This document shows positions 44,970 through 63,539 of a stretch of DNA of 64,000 bases, piece after piece (positions within the stretch are counted from its first letter, which is position 1; each line of letters begins with the position of its first letter). Below the pieces are notes generated by a model. It had not been told where the DNA came from. It worked only from the letters and a program-made list of their open reading frames with translations, and ran no database searches. The DNA lies in contig NC_049991.1 in assembly GCF_000003815.2 (NCBI RefSeq), forward strand, positions 14,740,154-14,804,153, read 5' to 3'. The position numbers and the translations under genes were made by a program. Origin of the DNA: Branchiostoma floridae (taxonomy: Eukaryota > Chordata > Leptocardii > Amphioxiformes > Branchiostomatidae).

Positions 44970-46319
44970 GACAAATGTTCCCGGAAATAACAGGGGAAAG
45001 GAGGCAGCAGCCAAGAGGCTGCGAGATGTAAATCCACAACTGTTTTATGCTGAAGGTTCAGGCCCCGAATTTTCCCTGGCCGAAAAGCAAATCGAACTTG
45101 TTTCCCCTGAATTTGGACCCGAATTTCTCAGCTATCGTTATAGCTGTGAATTATTTGATTTAATTTCCCTTTTTTTTTGCGAAATGGTGGTTGGTCGCCA
45201 AAGACTCAGTGGTGTTATTCCGCGCCAACTGTTCGTCTCTATTTGTGTTTTGTGTGGGTTTGCGCCATCGCCACGGAAATTCCAAAAAAAAGTACCCTAA
45301 AAAAATTAAAAAAAGAATTATTTCTATTTTGTTATGAGACATGTTGGCCATTGCCAGCATGTCAGTTGTTTTTATGCTGTGAACATGCGAATTCTCGTAC
45401 AGCAGCATTTGAAAAAATTTTAAAAATTGTAAAAAAAAATTTTTTACCATTTTATATTTTGGGTAATGGCAGCTGGGTCATGGCAACTTACCCCTGAGTC
45501 TATCAGGCAGTGGCAAATTCCCATTTTCCACTAGAATCATTGGATTTTCCTGATGATGGTACTTCAAGAAATGGTAGCCTCTTTGCCAGAGTTGGAAGAA
45601 ACTATGAACTGAGGAATGCCAGAGCCTTCTTTGATTTGAACAGCCAAGTGCATCCTCTGAAGAGGACTGAGACTAGAAGCTGAATGCAGGTTAGGATGAA
45701 AATTTTGGGATATGTTGTTTGCCCTGGTGGGGTTTTGGTATTGGAGCACAGTCCCTTTTGGTGGCTTACTGTAATCAATATTTTGTCCCTCTTTGGCTAC
45801 TACAATAATGACAATTCAAAGAAACTTAAAACTTCATTTTTCCCCAATTCTCTTTGTTGGATATACTGTAACACTGCATACTATATCGAAAAAGTTTTAA
45901 CTGTAAGCTCAATAGTAAATGACAAGAGTATATTTTCCCTCTAGCTGCTAAGGAATCAACTTTATTCACTTTTTGTACTGTTACACAAGTTTGATAGTAT
46001 CACCTAATAACCTAATTCTGTCATGTCACATATCAGATTATATTAGGTAACCTGGCAGATAAATGTAATTAGAGGTTACACGTCTTGATATCCTGTTGGT
46101 ACAAAACCATGTTTTACTGAGTGAAGTATCAATAGTGGGATACATGCTTCAGATTGTATAGAATATACATGAAAAAGTCAATTACGCTTGAGATATAAAG
46201 ACATCGCAGTACTAATCCAAGTAAGACGTTGCTTCCAACTTTTCATCCAACATAGTGATATTGACTAAATTTTTTTTACAATTCTTTGTTCTAGGTCTTG
46301 CGTACGGATGGTGACAGCA

Positions 46320-51797
<5,478 letters not shown>

Positions 51798-52189
51798 GTT
51801 GCCGGTTTCAAACGTATCCCACAGTGCTTTGCTCGTCCGCAAGGGACAAGCCACTCATCAGGGGACAAACCATTCAATATTGGAAGGGGGTCGTTAACTC
51901 GTTCATTTGAAGGAAAAAATCTCTTGCGCCTAAAAGTAAACTGGACTGCGCCAACTTTGCGAATTTGTGCCGATTTATATTGTAGCCACACTGACGTGTG
52001 GCGCATTCCTGTATGAAATCCAGATGAGCAGGTCATTGGAAATCGCAGTGTTGCCAACTGAATAATCAAAATTGGGCAACAACGAGGGCTAGTAAATCTG
52101 TCCCCACCTGTTACCTCCACCTTCCACCTGAGTTGTGAATTTCGATAAAGAAATGGATAAACAAACAAATTAGAAATTCTACTCTCCAA

Positions 52190-52290
52190 GCAAGTTTAAA
52201 ATCGTGTCTTTTTGTTATGCCCTTTTCTCTGTCAGCTATGCACACAAGAAAACCGTCACAATTTCCCCATCAACCTCTGCTTAGAGAGTA
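52190..52290. mobile_element. CTCCAAGCAGA-family MITE, diverged
   Basis: Ends TACTCTCCAAGCAAG and CCTCTGCTTAGAGAGTA are inverted with mismatches over 101 bp. No convincing target duplication. Confidence 0.7.
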
Positions 52291-53503
52291 TAAAAATGCA
52301 TCCAAACGATATTTGTAGTGTTTTGGTGGTAAAAGGGTGTTCACTATTGATACTTGTCGTAACATAGTTAGAACATCATATAATGTATATGTTGCACCGA
52401 TTTGCGAAAAAAAAAAAAAGATAGCTATTTCACTAATTTCAGGCGAGAAATAATGCCAATATTTGCGCCACGACTTGGCGAATACTTGGCCACCGGTACA
52501 ATTTGGAGTAGCCGAATGAGATAAAGTACCAGTTTAGTTAGACTTTATGATACATTATCATAATGTATAATAAACTCCTTTTGTAGGCAAAGTTCTCCGA
52601 GGATGAAATCAATTCATACTTAGTAGTACATGTACTTTCCGTGTGTACAGAAAAACATTCACATAACAGCCTGCAATTTGGCCAAATGCAGATGTATTCA
52701 TTCAGCAGCATGCGCAGAAATGTAAAGACACAAAATGATAAAACTTTGTTATTCATAATGAAAATTCTGTATGGCTGGTGGCCTTAAACGGTTCAACGAT
52801 TTCTTCCTTAGTCTTTCGGGCCTGCAGGTAATGCTACACAAAATATGATAAAATGCCACTTCATAATTTCTTTCACCATATCAACAAAATAACGAACGAA
52901 TGGCCAATGACATCGTACCTCGGCAATGAAGGTTAGACATCCAGGAAATAAAATACACAACTTTGGAAATCCTATGACCAATGATGACTTGAGTAACAGT
53001 AACATAACGAAATCGTACCTCCTTCGCAAAGATGAACCAATACATAATTTGACAACAGGTGAAAGGCAAAATCGGGTTTACATGGCAAATTGCGGTGGGA
53101 AAAAGAGTCACTCATCGTATCGATTGAATGTTGATTTGACCGAGCGCTCATTGAATTTCATTGATAAAATCGAGCCTTTTTACGCGTTGTGTGTTTTGTT
53201 GTCCTTTAGTTATACTTGTACGTTCTGCATGATGTTCCCATTACAAAGGCAAGGGTAACTACAGTTAAATTCAGAACGCAGCTATACCGCCAACGTACAG
53301 CGGCTTCCGTGAGATACTATTACCACATTTAGCAATGATATTAATAATATTTGATATGATATCAAAACGAATATGCGTCGAGTGAGTATAGAAGTTCGCC
53401 ATGAATGCACAGGTTGAAGGAGTATTGGTGCCGCAAAGCTGTAGTCGAATGTCGTTCCAAACATCTGGTCAGGGTTCTTCGGGCATAGACACAGAAAGTC
53501 ACA

Positions 53504-54030
53504 TCAAACTTTCAAAGCGTAGGACAGTATGTAGACAATAACACACACCAGTCCTAAACACACGATCCGCACCGCGAGAGAGTCTTCACGCCGTATGAGA
53601 AAGGGAATCCCGCGATTTAACCTCCGCTGGTCTTCTCTGTGTCGTCTGAACTGGATAAAAAAGAAAACAACAACAATGAACTTTTCATAGTACCAAGGAG
53701 CTTTTGGTACGTACAGAGATGTTTGACACATGCTTGACGGATTTCACATTGCAAGCTCAAGGATTTGTTTTATATTTGGGAGTAAATGTACAGGGGAAAC
53801 CAAGGAGGGGTTATAGTAACTCAGTCTGCATAGTACATGTATAAAGGATAAACAAACTGTTCTAGAACCTGGTGGAGCACACGTCGATTGGCCCGGATCT
53901 GTTGTCGCAGCTTGGTCCGGACCTCCGCTACAGTCTCCCGCAGGTCTGTGTCCAGCGTCGCCCGGGACAGGGCGGACTCTCTCATCTCGTTCACAGCGTT
54001 GTCTTGGAAGCCAACGTCTCTCCCTGTCAT
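53504..54030 (-). CDS. Putative tail-anchored small membrane protein, 102 residues, two exons
   Basis: Exon 1 is 54030-53869 (54 codons) and exon 2 is 53650-53504 (48 codons plus TGA). The donor CAG|GTTCTA is weak and the acceptor TTTTTTATCCAG strong; both are phase 0. Exon 1 is charged and helical (RESALSRATLDTDLRETVAE, then VRTKLRQQIRANRR). Exon 2 begins FRRHREDQRRLNRG and ends with a single hydrophobic segment, AVRIVCLGLVCVIVYILSYA, followed only by LKV. That is the layout of a tail-anchored protein of the ER or mitochondrial outer membrane: coiled coil facing the cytosol, anchor at the extreme C terminus. I do not recognise a family; SNARE-like or small integral membrane proteins are possible. 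It lies between divergent PSMD12 and PITPNC1 on the PSMD12 strand. Confidence 0.62.
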
Positions 54031-55892
54031 CTCAGTGCGTCTATTCTGCGGTCACCAAATCTTGCCCGGTAACTTTCCGCACCTGTCCTCTGATCGATAG
54101 TCAGTAGCACACTGACACCGTCACTGATCGTCGCTCCGTGGTAAAACGGCGCCCTAACACAGCCACGGTAAAAACGACTCCAAAACACCTTACGGTACCA
54201 CTGTGATAGTCTATAACTCAGACTAGTCAGAGTCGTGTACGTTGGGCCTGGATGGTGACTGTTCACTTTAAGAGCAAAATGCCAGTATTAAACGAGTAAC
54301 CGACCATGAAACTTCCGAAGTGTTCTGGTCCACAGTGGCAGCAGATCTGTACCCACGCCTGTTGGACCACAGACAGTTACTTCAACTCAAACTTGTCCTG
54401 ACATGAACCCCTAAAACAATGGGTATCGCTGATTACTCCATTGTTTTAGGTGACAATCTTGTATCACCTTGGCGCGGATCATGACTGGGCAGACAAAACA
54501 AATCAGACAGAAGAAGAAATACAGACTGAAGCGTTCATTTTGACGCAATAAAGACCCAACAAAAAAGTACAGCGGCTTTCGTAAGGTCAATTACAAACGC
54601 AAGATAGAATGCAAAATAAATCTTTAAAATTCATCAGCCTCTGCGCTAAATAACATTCGTCACCGACCTGCAGTGCCTTTGCAACTTATGCCGACGTTCA
54701 GTGTTTTCGGACACTGACATTGCCTCCCTCGCCTTTTCATCGGTTTAACGTTTTGAAGTTTTGTGCATTTCATACTGGTTGTTTATCAATATGTTCAGAA
54801 GAGGGCTGTAGCCATATTGTTGACCATGGCATTTGCCATTCAGTACGTTAGCCGGCGTTCAAAACGATGTTAGGTGAGACATGAGCAATCTGCAGTACGA
54901 ACAAACTCCGATTGAGGACGCTTCTGAGCGCGATTTCTGAAAAAAAAAAGAAAAGAAAAAAGAAACAAAGACAACAAGTGGACATGCGTCTTAGCTGTCA
55001 CTTGCACACGAACGCATGGCTCGTCGCATAATGTTTTAGGTAACAATATCCAGGTTCGCATTACCTCAGAACTTTGGGAGGTGGGGTGGATCACACAATT
55101 ATCAAATCAATGACAATTTGCTGGGCACAAGGGCTTCAAAGGTTAAATCACGACCAAATCACCAACGTGTACATGAGCTAGAGGTGTCGCTTTTTGCCGG
55201 ATTGCCTCTGATAATGAGTTTGACATTGTCTGATAGCGTTACATGATACAAGTGTGATATCTAAATTATTTCTTTCAAACTTATTTCTTTTATTGTGTGA
55301 AAGCCTTGGATAGCGACTCTTAGTTCTTCCTGCATTTAATATACTTGTAACATTAATACTGTAAAACGTATAACTGTTTTTAAACGGCCTGGAGAGTTTT
55401 AATTTGTTGATCTGTGCTTGATCTGTGCATATGACTGTTATGCAGGCCTGATATAAAAACGACACAAAGCAGACTCTCTTAACATCCCTATCATAATCTT
55501 TCTAATAAACCTCTTGAGGTCCATTCATGCTATAGAAATGGAAGATGAAAGGATTGAAAATCCGATACTAGTGTCATGACATGACGCCATTAATCTGCCT
55601 CCCCCCGCGTAACGTCACGTTGGTATAGTCTAATTCAGCCCACGTGACTTTGTTTCCCCTGCAGGAGTCACCAAGCGGCTGGCCCAGGAAAAGTCAGGCG
55701 GCCGTCGTCCCGTCACAACACCGCCTCCAGTCGGCCTTCCCTCCGTCTGTGGAGGACCCCGTTACCTCCACCGCATTCCTGCTGCATGGATACAGCACTA
55801 CCGTGCTTCAGATAACCCCGGATCGCTCCCAAACGTCCGTACCAGCGACATTTCCTCTCTGTCCGGCCCGTACTGCAGTGAAGCTCACCACC
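54031..55892. other. Promoter-side region of PITPNC1 and the small membrane-protein gene
   Basis: No additional coding exon recognised. GC and CpG content rise from about 55600 towards the PITPNC1 first exon. An acceptor-like CCCCTGCAG at about 55656-55664 could precede its 5'-UTR/coding exon, which would imply an upstream non-coding exon. Confidence 0.5.
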
Positions 55893-55940
55893 ATGCTGAT
55901 GAAGGAGTACCGCATCTGTATGCCTCTAACGGTGGAGGAG
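55893..55940 (+). CDS. PITPNC1: Cytoplasmic phosphatidylinositol transfer protein 1 (PITPNC1), first coding exon
   Basis: ATG in a strong context (CACCATGC) opens MLMKEYRICMPLTVEE, followed exactly by donor GTAAGT. This is the N terminus of class II phosphatidylinositol transfer proteins. KEYRICMPLTVEE matches PITPNC1 (RdgB-beta) more closely than PITPNA/B or PITPNM. The family carries phosphatidylinositol and phosphatidic acid between membranes, and this segment forms the first strand of the lipid-binding START-like fold. The exon ends in phase 0 after 16 codons; the next exon should begin with Tyr. No such exon appears in the remaining 8 kb, so the gene continues beyond the window. The upstream in-frame sequence from about 55644 is GC-rich and probably 5' UTR. 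The call rests on 16 residues plus the PSMD12 neighbour. Confidence 0.87.
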
Positions 55941-57985
55941 GTAAGTCTGATCTGCCGGCATTTCTCTGGCGACATTCGGCCGGTATTCCTCCCACGATCC
56001 CAAACACGTAGCGCCACAGACGCGCCTGGTTTTTGGTGAGAGGTTACAGGAAATGGAATGGACGATTTACAGCTGTAGCCAGGAGGTGAAACGCGTGTCA
56101 TCTCCGACGATTTTCAGGAAAAGACCTTTCCGGGTCAGCGTTTTTATAACAGCGCGGTGTTCACGGCTAGATCGGAAAGGGACAAGGTTAACGCATTAAT
56201 TTGCTATAAAATGTTGCCCTGCACAGTTCTTTTCATTGGCACAATAAACGGTAATGTGCATCCATGTGATTTCAGTGGAAACCTGGAGATTAGAACAGAA
56301 GCACTTGCCATAAATCAGGGAGCAGGTGTATGGAGCACAGACATTGACGCCCCCATTGTACGCAATGTTGTTTTGATTGTTCATGCGAATTCCGCAATGG
56401 TCCATACATTATATATTTACTTCATATGGCTAGTTTTTCATCTTCTTAGTTTTTCTGTAGATGGTAGTAGATTGATTGATATAATCGTCTTATAACCTCC
56501 TTAATACAATTCAAGCCAATTCACATCATTGAATTCATAATGACACTTAAGTAATATTACTGCTTTGGAAAAAAAATAATTGAACAGCAGATTTCTAGAT
56601 TTTTTAGAAAGCAAATAAATCATATGAAGAGTTTAAGGTTTTTTGCTGTCCCTACTCCCTTGTCAAGTTCCATTTTGATGAATGAAATATTGGACAAAGT
56701 AAATGATATAGAAAATTCAAATGGATATTAAGTAATGTTACAAAAAGTCTGCATTGATAGAGCACAGCTTGTCATGGCTTTATGTTAATATGTTAAGTTA
56801 TATGTATGTGTTAAGAGTTTAATATCAGAGTAATAATATTGAGATTTTCATTTAAAAAAATGCTTGAAACCAAGAACTAAACAATTAAATTAGATTTAGA
56901 GTGGCCTAAAGCGGAAAGACACTGAAATTACCGTATGATGCAGTTTTTAACATGCGCTACTAGCTTGCCTCTGCGCACCATAATTTCCCACCGGTGTTAT
57001 GGGCTGGGAAATAAAGTGATTTCACAGGCATTACCATATATGTTAGGAGGAAAGGCCAACAGCTGGACTTGGTCATAGGATTTCTAATAGTAAAAGGTCG
57101 GAAAAGGGCCTCCTTAAAAGCCTAGCTGCTTGGTCACAGCATGGCAAAGTTCCTGCATTACTGAATTTACTCCATTAGCCCTTTTAGGCAGCATGCAAGG
57201 TTCTCTCTAGCTAATGGATAATGGAGCAACGAAGGAAAAAAAAAACTCATGACTGGTCCCAAAGGTGTATATGGTTATCTTCATCGTGTTACTTTAATAC
57301 TACCTTGTATTTTTTTACCATCTTTTGTGTGCTGGACTATTCTAGAATACTTGAAATTGAATATTTTGTAACCAAGAAAGGAGCTTTTGCACCTGCTAAC
57401 CAAGTTTTTATGAAACCTCATCGGTGACTTCCCCGGCTTCTTTAAAATATTCCCAGATACTGTAAATAAAAATATAGTGTAATAATATAAAATCATGAAT
57501 TTTCCTTGAAATTTAGGTCAGAAAGAAGAAAAAACTTGTATGTTTCTAAAGATGATTAGAAAGGTAAAGATGTAGTCACAATTGACACAAAAGTACTTGA
57601 TAATGCAGTATTTAGTGAGGCAGATTGAACACCTGTGTGGCACACCCTGTTGGAATGTACTAGCTGGTCCTATTCTGGGCAATTCACCACCTCCTTGGTA
57701 TGTTAAGATCATGTATGCTTAAGAACAGGTGCATTGGCGGCCAACAGCAAAAATTCGTATCTTTTGGTGTTAATAGTGCCTACATTATTATTAATTATGC
57801 ATTTCTATACTAGTATAGGGGAAGGGAAGTTGCTGTTGTTACAGATCATGTTTGTCCCTTGATCTTATGTCAAATACAAAATGTACTGATTTGTTTGAAT
57901 TTTAGTTTGAATGCATGTACACCTGCTAAATACACATGTTTCTGACTCTTTTGATTGCATGTACACGTTCTACATGTTGTGTAAA

Positions 57986-58250
57986 TAATAGTGTGAGACA
58001 GTTTGCACTGTTTTCCCCATATAACATTGCATGGAAGCCCATAACATACACATTCTGTATATACTGTGGGTATAAGTGTGGGACAGTTTTCAGTTTTTTG
58101 CCCATGTATGATAATAAAATTGAGATATCATTTCATAGAGGCCCACCAAATATACATTCTGTAGATACTGTGACAGTGTGAGTATTAGTGTGAGAAGATT
58201 GTCATTTTTTCCCCCATATACCATTGTATGGAAGCCCATACATGTTGTAA
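57986..58250 (+). repeat. Three degenerate tandem units, 85-112 bp
   Basis: Units begin near 57986, 58070 and 58182 with AGTGTGRGACAGTTT-like text, continue TTTTSCCCATATAACATTG, and include ACATTCTGTAKATACTGTG. The middle unit has an insertion. Confidence 0.8.
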
Positions 58251-58839
58251 GCCAAGAGGTGTAAATCATCCTTATTGGCAGACTGCTTAATAATATGTGT
58301 CAATATGCTACAGGTATATGAAAATCATTTCCCACAGATTTGCTACAGTATGTCATACTGACTCATACATACACACACACATGCACACACATGCGCACAC
58401 ATACACGAGTATACAAAATGTACATTCTGCTTTATATATATTTTTGGAGGAGATGTACACTAAATAAATGTCTAAATGAAACTTTATTTCATATTGATGA
58501 CAAAGTACATGTAGTATTGCGCAATGCCTGTTATCAGTACTTGTGATAGCTAATTGCGCATCTAATTATATGTAAAACACAGCAGTTACTGTGTTTGCAG
58601 TGTAACAGCTGTTTTATTGCCGAATTCTAAACCATATAAATCTTTCCTTACCCTTTGTCCAAGTAGGCCTGTTGCCAGGAGTGCCCACATAGTTGCCCCA
58701 GGTCAAAATTGCCACCAGAGTTCAGTGTGTAATAATTTGTTTTGAGCTCCATTCTAAATCTACTGACATGTGTCAAGAATTTTAACATGCGTCAGAAGTA
58801 GGTTTCTCTGAAGAATTGTGTAGTCTCATCCCACGTAAA

Positions 58840-59208
58840 CTTTGTGTAAAAATTCATTTGTCCTATAGCCTAGTTGGACAAGTACAAAAGAATTCCACTT
58901 GCCCCAACCAACTTTTCACTTGCCTGAAATTCAAATGACATATGTTTATGCATTTTTACTTTCAATAAGGAGATCCGTTTATTTTTCAGTAAAGAGAGCA
59001 GTTCAATTCACACTCTTTGTGAATGTTATCTACAACTTTATAGTAAACAAAAAGAAGTAAGACCTTAACTACATCTTAATTATTGTTACCTGGTAATATC
59101 TTGCTTTATGGGTGTCTTGCTATCTGACAAATAGGGATGGTCAGTTGGGTGAACTGCTAGTTGTGCGGTTTAGTCAGTCTAGTGGACCAATGGACTTGTC
59201 CAACCCTG
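58840..59208. mobile_element. Second copy of the 1130-1453 transposon
   Basis: Shares CACTTGCC blocks, CAACTTTTCACTTGCCTGAA and ATTCAAATGACA, and the right end GGACTTGTCCAACCCTG. That end is an even better match to the left end of the first copy. The left end is eroded. Confidence 0.78.
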
Positions 59209-60629
59209 CCATACCTACATAGCTTTTCTGAGGCTAGAATTACCACCTGCATGCACACCTTGTTGCACGTAGAATTGGAGGGGTGCACATATTCTTTACT
59301 GCACATGCACCAGTGCAAGTAGCTTCATGACTATTATATCACCTAGAATTATCTAGTAAAGATATGAAATGGTAAAAAACAATTTTTCCAGTAAAAATTC
59401 CAGTTGTCATTTTTACCATTGTGACGAAGGCCGCCACAAGGCAAAGATTGCTGTAGTCAGAAAAGTTCCGCTATATTGATCATGTGATACAAAGCTCATG
59501 TCCTCAAACCATTAAAAGTGCAGGTTATCTTTTGTAAACCAACCAGAGGCTAGAGCATGGCGTTATGTTTGCATACTAATGAGTAAAATCCTGAAGGTCA
59601 CACACATGCGACTTTGGTCTCTCAACAGTTGGCTTAGCAATTGCTGTCTAGGGGGCCTTACATAGAATAAAATACAAGGTTAACAGGGCTAACTGTGGTA
59701 AAGTTTATAATGTGGGAAGATTATGTAGAATCTGTTAACTGAAAGTCAAAGGGAGTTTTGCAGGTCGTGCAGTAAGAATCTAGGGAATTGATGCCAATTG
59801 TCTTTTAAACAATAGTGTAATAATTTGTTTTGAGTTCCATTTTATTGTACACATTTAATTTTGTGGTCGGGAGAAAATTTTAGTGTTTGTAGTGTTTTTT
59901 AGTTTATGGTTGAAATGGGAATAGGCAGGCAGATGACAGCACGAGCATTTTCTCGGTGGTTTTAATTTAAGGTTGCCCTGACAAGGTTTCCGTGAAAACT
60001 GCAACCATTGAAGTACTGCAAAAAGATCAACATTTACATTACTTCTGCTCCCTCTTCCATTCTGCCCGAAGACGGGTCAATTTGTTGGCAAGGAGGATCT
60101 GAAGTTCTTTGGCCTTTTGCAAAAAGGCCAAGACGTCAGAGGGAATGAAATTTTGCTCGTGTACGTGGTGGTCTGACGTTTTTGACAGCTGTGTTTGGCC
60201 TCAGCCATGGTGTGATGTAAACATCACTGTAATAAATGATCTGTCTCCATGGAGACAAAATACGTCATCTTTACATGACCAGCATGTTGATTAGCTACTT
60301 GGTCAGTTACAAGAGCATCAAGCCCAGCTTTAATGGCTGTTAATGAGATGTTAACGAGATGTTGAAACGTCTTTGTTTTCATTTAGGTGTCATGAGCACT
60401 GCATTAGGACCTGTCAAGTTCAGCATGGCAACTGGGCTTTCTCCAGCTTTGATTTTTTTCGTCCCCTTATTGTTTGAGAGCCCATGTTGTCAATTTCCGT
60501 TATTAAATCTGTCATATTATGCTTAAGAAAACACAATTTCATGTCATAAAGTTCTTTTTTTTTGACAGATGAAGTAGAATTTTTGTCAACCGCAGGGACG
60601 GTTCCTGGAGACAGCCCTGAGTGTACATG

Positions 60630-60939
60630 TAACCCTAGTTCACCTTCATCCGCGGTTTAACCTATATTCGCTTTCCTTCTTCTTCTTCTTAGTGATACAG
60701 GACAATGGGCCTTGCGGCACATCACGTCTTGGGAAACAAGGTGCAGCTAGTGTGGCAGGTGGTGGTGTGCAAACCAAAAACGAAGTGAAATTAAGGGATA
60801 TCAAGTCGATGAACAGACGGTGGTTTCAAACTGCAATATTTTAAAATGTTGTAGTTTGAAACCACTGTCTATCAACTTGACGTCCCCAAATACTAGTACC
60901 CTGTTTTTAAAAACAATGGATAAAGGGGAACTAGCGTTA
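60630..60939. mobile_element. Second copy of the TAACGSTAGTTCACC MITE
   Basis: Left end TAACCCTAGTTCACCTTCAT then CCGCGG; right end TAAAGGGGAACTAGCGTTA. Inside is a hairpin, GGTGGTTTCAAACTGCAATA paired with TGTAGTTTGAAACCACTG (about 60820-60870). Larger than the copy at 26748-26929. Confidence 0.82.
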
Positions 60940-62296
60940 TGTATGCGTGTAATGAAAGATGTCCCCATGGTTCAGCTTGGTACACCTAACAGCTGGGGAA
61001 CTGCAGATAGCACTTAATGACTGAGGTTCTGGGACAGGGGATGATGTCATTACCTCACGCATGGTGATCTCCTTACTGCCGTGTCCATCATTTTTATAAT
61101 GAGGGATGGTTCGTTGTTTTGCGGAATTTAAAAGCCCACAGATGTCATAAAACATATACTGAGTTAGTGTGTATACACATGAATATACAACTTGCTCATT
61201 CATTATTACAGGCCATGTCCTATATAAAGACAACGTAGACAGCGAATACACATTTATGTATAACATTAAAAAAAATCACCTCTTGTAATATAGAAACGAG
61301 TTGTACCTTGTTGTAGTCACATTCGCATGCAGTATTGTCATCATATGATTTCGAGACGGCTTCTTCTGAATCAAGAAAGCCGAATCTTGTTTGACACATG
61401 CATGGCTATTCCAAGACTGCAAGAGTGCCTTTGATGAAGGTAAGCAGGCTCCTGTGGCATCATATGATCGAAGAGTGAGGGAGACAATGTCTTCAGGACT
61501 AGACTGAAAAGGCTCCATTTATTGACAAGAAGGAGGAATGCACTAGCCATATTTGCACCTGCAGCAGCCAGGCGCCCGGTATGATGGATCAGACAGGCTG
61601 AAGTAACTGCTGTTTGCTGAGGTCACTCCAGGACAAGAGTGTTGTATCTGTATTTGTATAGCCGTTATAACCGCCCTTCTGTGTAACACACCAGCTTGGC
61701 ATGCACGCGGTTGTCAGCAGTGGTTATATTACACTGAACAACCTGTCACACCTAAGGTTTGCATATCTAATTGTACGTGTTATAGTACTTGGTGGCTACT
61801 CTATTCTACTCTTTTTTTTTTAGGAAAAACAAATTGTTGAACACAGCTTAATAATCCTGGTACCTGATGGTATGACTATTTCATGTTCTTTTCTGAGCTG
61901 GTATTAGATATTTCCTACTTGGTATGTCTACCAGCTTGTTTGTCATCTTTGTACATCATCCATTGTCTGAACATTTTTCTTCTGTCTTCAAGTGACATCT
62001 ACTGTAGATCTGTTTTCACTGTAGTGCCTGTTACACCTGCATCTCCATACCTTGTTGTTGTTGGTTGGCCGACTACATACTCTCTCTTTGGTTGTAGCAT
62101 GGGGATGAATTGTGAGAAGCTTACTATTGGTGGAGCTAAATCACAAAATTCACAATGGTCTGTAATGGCAGCCTGTACACAGTGCCTTGTGACCTCAATA
62201 TAACAATAACTGCCCCAGTTGCAGCCACTGAACTGTAAGGATATGAGGGTCATCACGCATAAGACTTATTAAGAGTCTTCAGGACATACCTAACGG

Positions 62297-62428
62297 TATT
62301 CTCCAAGCAGAGGTTTTGGTCGTGGTTGGTATTTCTTAGTCTTACAGTTGACTCCCTTCACTAAGGAGGCAGCCCTAAGAATTCCCAGTCACCACTATCC
62401 CCCGACCGAAACCTTTGCTTTGAGAATA
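62297..62428. mobile_element. CTCCAAGCAGA-family MITE (132 bp)
   Basis: Ends TATTCTCCAAGCAGAGGTTT (then TGGTCG) and CGACCGAAACCTTTGCTTTG (then AGAATA) are inverted. Same ends as the 60-bp copy at 9697-9756. Confidence 0.82.
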
Positions 62429-62629
62429 CTTAAGTGGCTCCACTGTGGTTCTTTGCTGTTTACTTCTTTCATTACCAGTTCGTCTTGGAATTCATAATTG
62501 TTGAAGTCACACATCAGCACAGGGCAGGCTTGTTCTTATGCTAATAACTAAACAAGACTGGCAGCAGGTAGTCAATAGAATTGATAGAGGAGCCAAGGAG
62601 TTCAAACCAGAATAAGAACTAGAGTTCCA

Positions 62630-63539
62630 CGACCCCATACCTTCGCCAAATGATCCTAACCTTTCTCTACAACTGCTGTATTAATTGTGTTTGTCATTAA
62701 TTATGCAAATAAGGTTCTCATTTTATAAACTATTCCAGTTGATCATCTCCTCCACCATACAACAGAAGTACACAATCTATGTTAAGAAAGAAGGCTTTTA
62801 TCGCATTTTCTGATAATTTATGCAAATGAGATCCTCATTTGCATAATCAATGTTCAACGATGTTCGCCTGTACATAACTTCCAAACGCTACAAGTAAGAA
62901 GTTCCTGTCATCTACCAAAATGAAATTAAAGCATTTTCTCATTCATTATGCAAATTAGGTCTTTATTTTGCATAATATATATCAATCAATATTCTTCTCC
63001 TTCTCAGTTACAAATGTCACATGTTGCAATGGTCCCATAATGGCACTGAGCATGTTTAAAAAATGTCCTAATTAATTATGCAAATTAGATGCCAATTTGC
63101 ATAATTAATATGTCATTATATGAAGCATCACTTAAGCTATCTACATACCAAAAATCATAACAATCTGTTAAACCCTTCTTGAGTTATTCCCTTTTAAAGT
63201 CTGACACTAAACCTGCCCTGCAGTTCTAAAACAAGCCGCTAGGGGGCCCAAACCTACACCACTTACACTCTGCATCAAGAGCTGTCTAACACTCAAAAAT
63301 CATAGCCACAGCATGTTCAGAACTTGAGATATCAAACCAGGAAGTTCCACTGCAGTACCGTAACAGGCCGCCAGGTGGCCCAAAATCTAATCATTTTCAG
63401 GTGTCATCAAGACCTACCCACATACAAAATATCAATACAATCCATCCAGGCGTTCTGTAGTTATTTTGGTCTTCTACACACACACACACACACACAAACG
63501 CTACCCAAAATATAACCTTCTTGGCGAAGGTAAAAATGG
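62630..63539. mobile_element. Composite repeat of about 0.9 kb with ACCTTCGCCAA ends
   Basis: ACCTTCGCCAA near 62639 is inverted at about 63521-63531. The interior has four spaced modules of TTAATTATGCAAATNAG facing CATTTGCATAATTAAT (about 62692, 62815, 62940 and 63072), roughly 125 bp apart. Two copies of CCGCYAGGKGGCCCAAA (about 63236 and 63369) follow. No coding potential seen. Confidence 0.75.
63478..63496. repeat. (CA)n microsatellite
   Basis: Short pure CA run near the right end of the composite repeat. Confidence 0.95.

Noticed and set aside
55644-56039. Single 131-codon protein
   Set aside because: Only the 16 codons up to the donor at 55941 are PITPNC1. Upstream is 5' UTR and downstream is intron.
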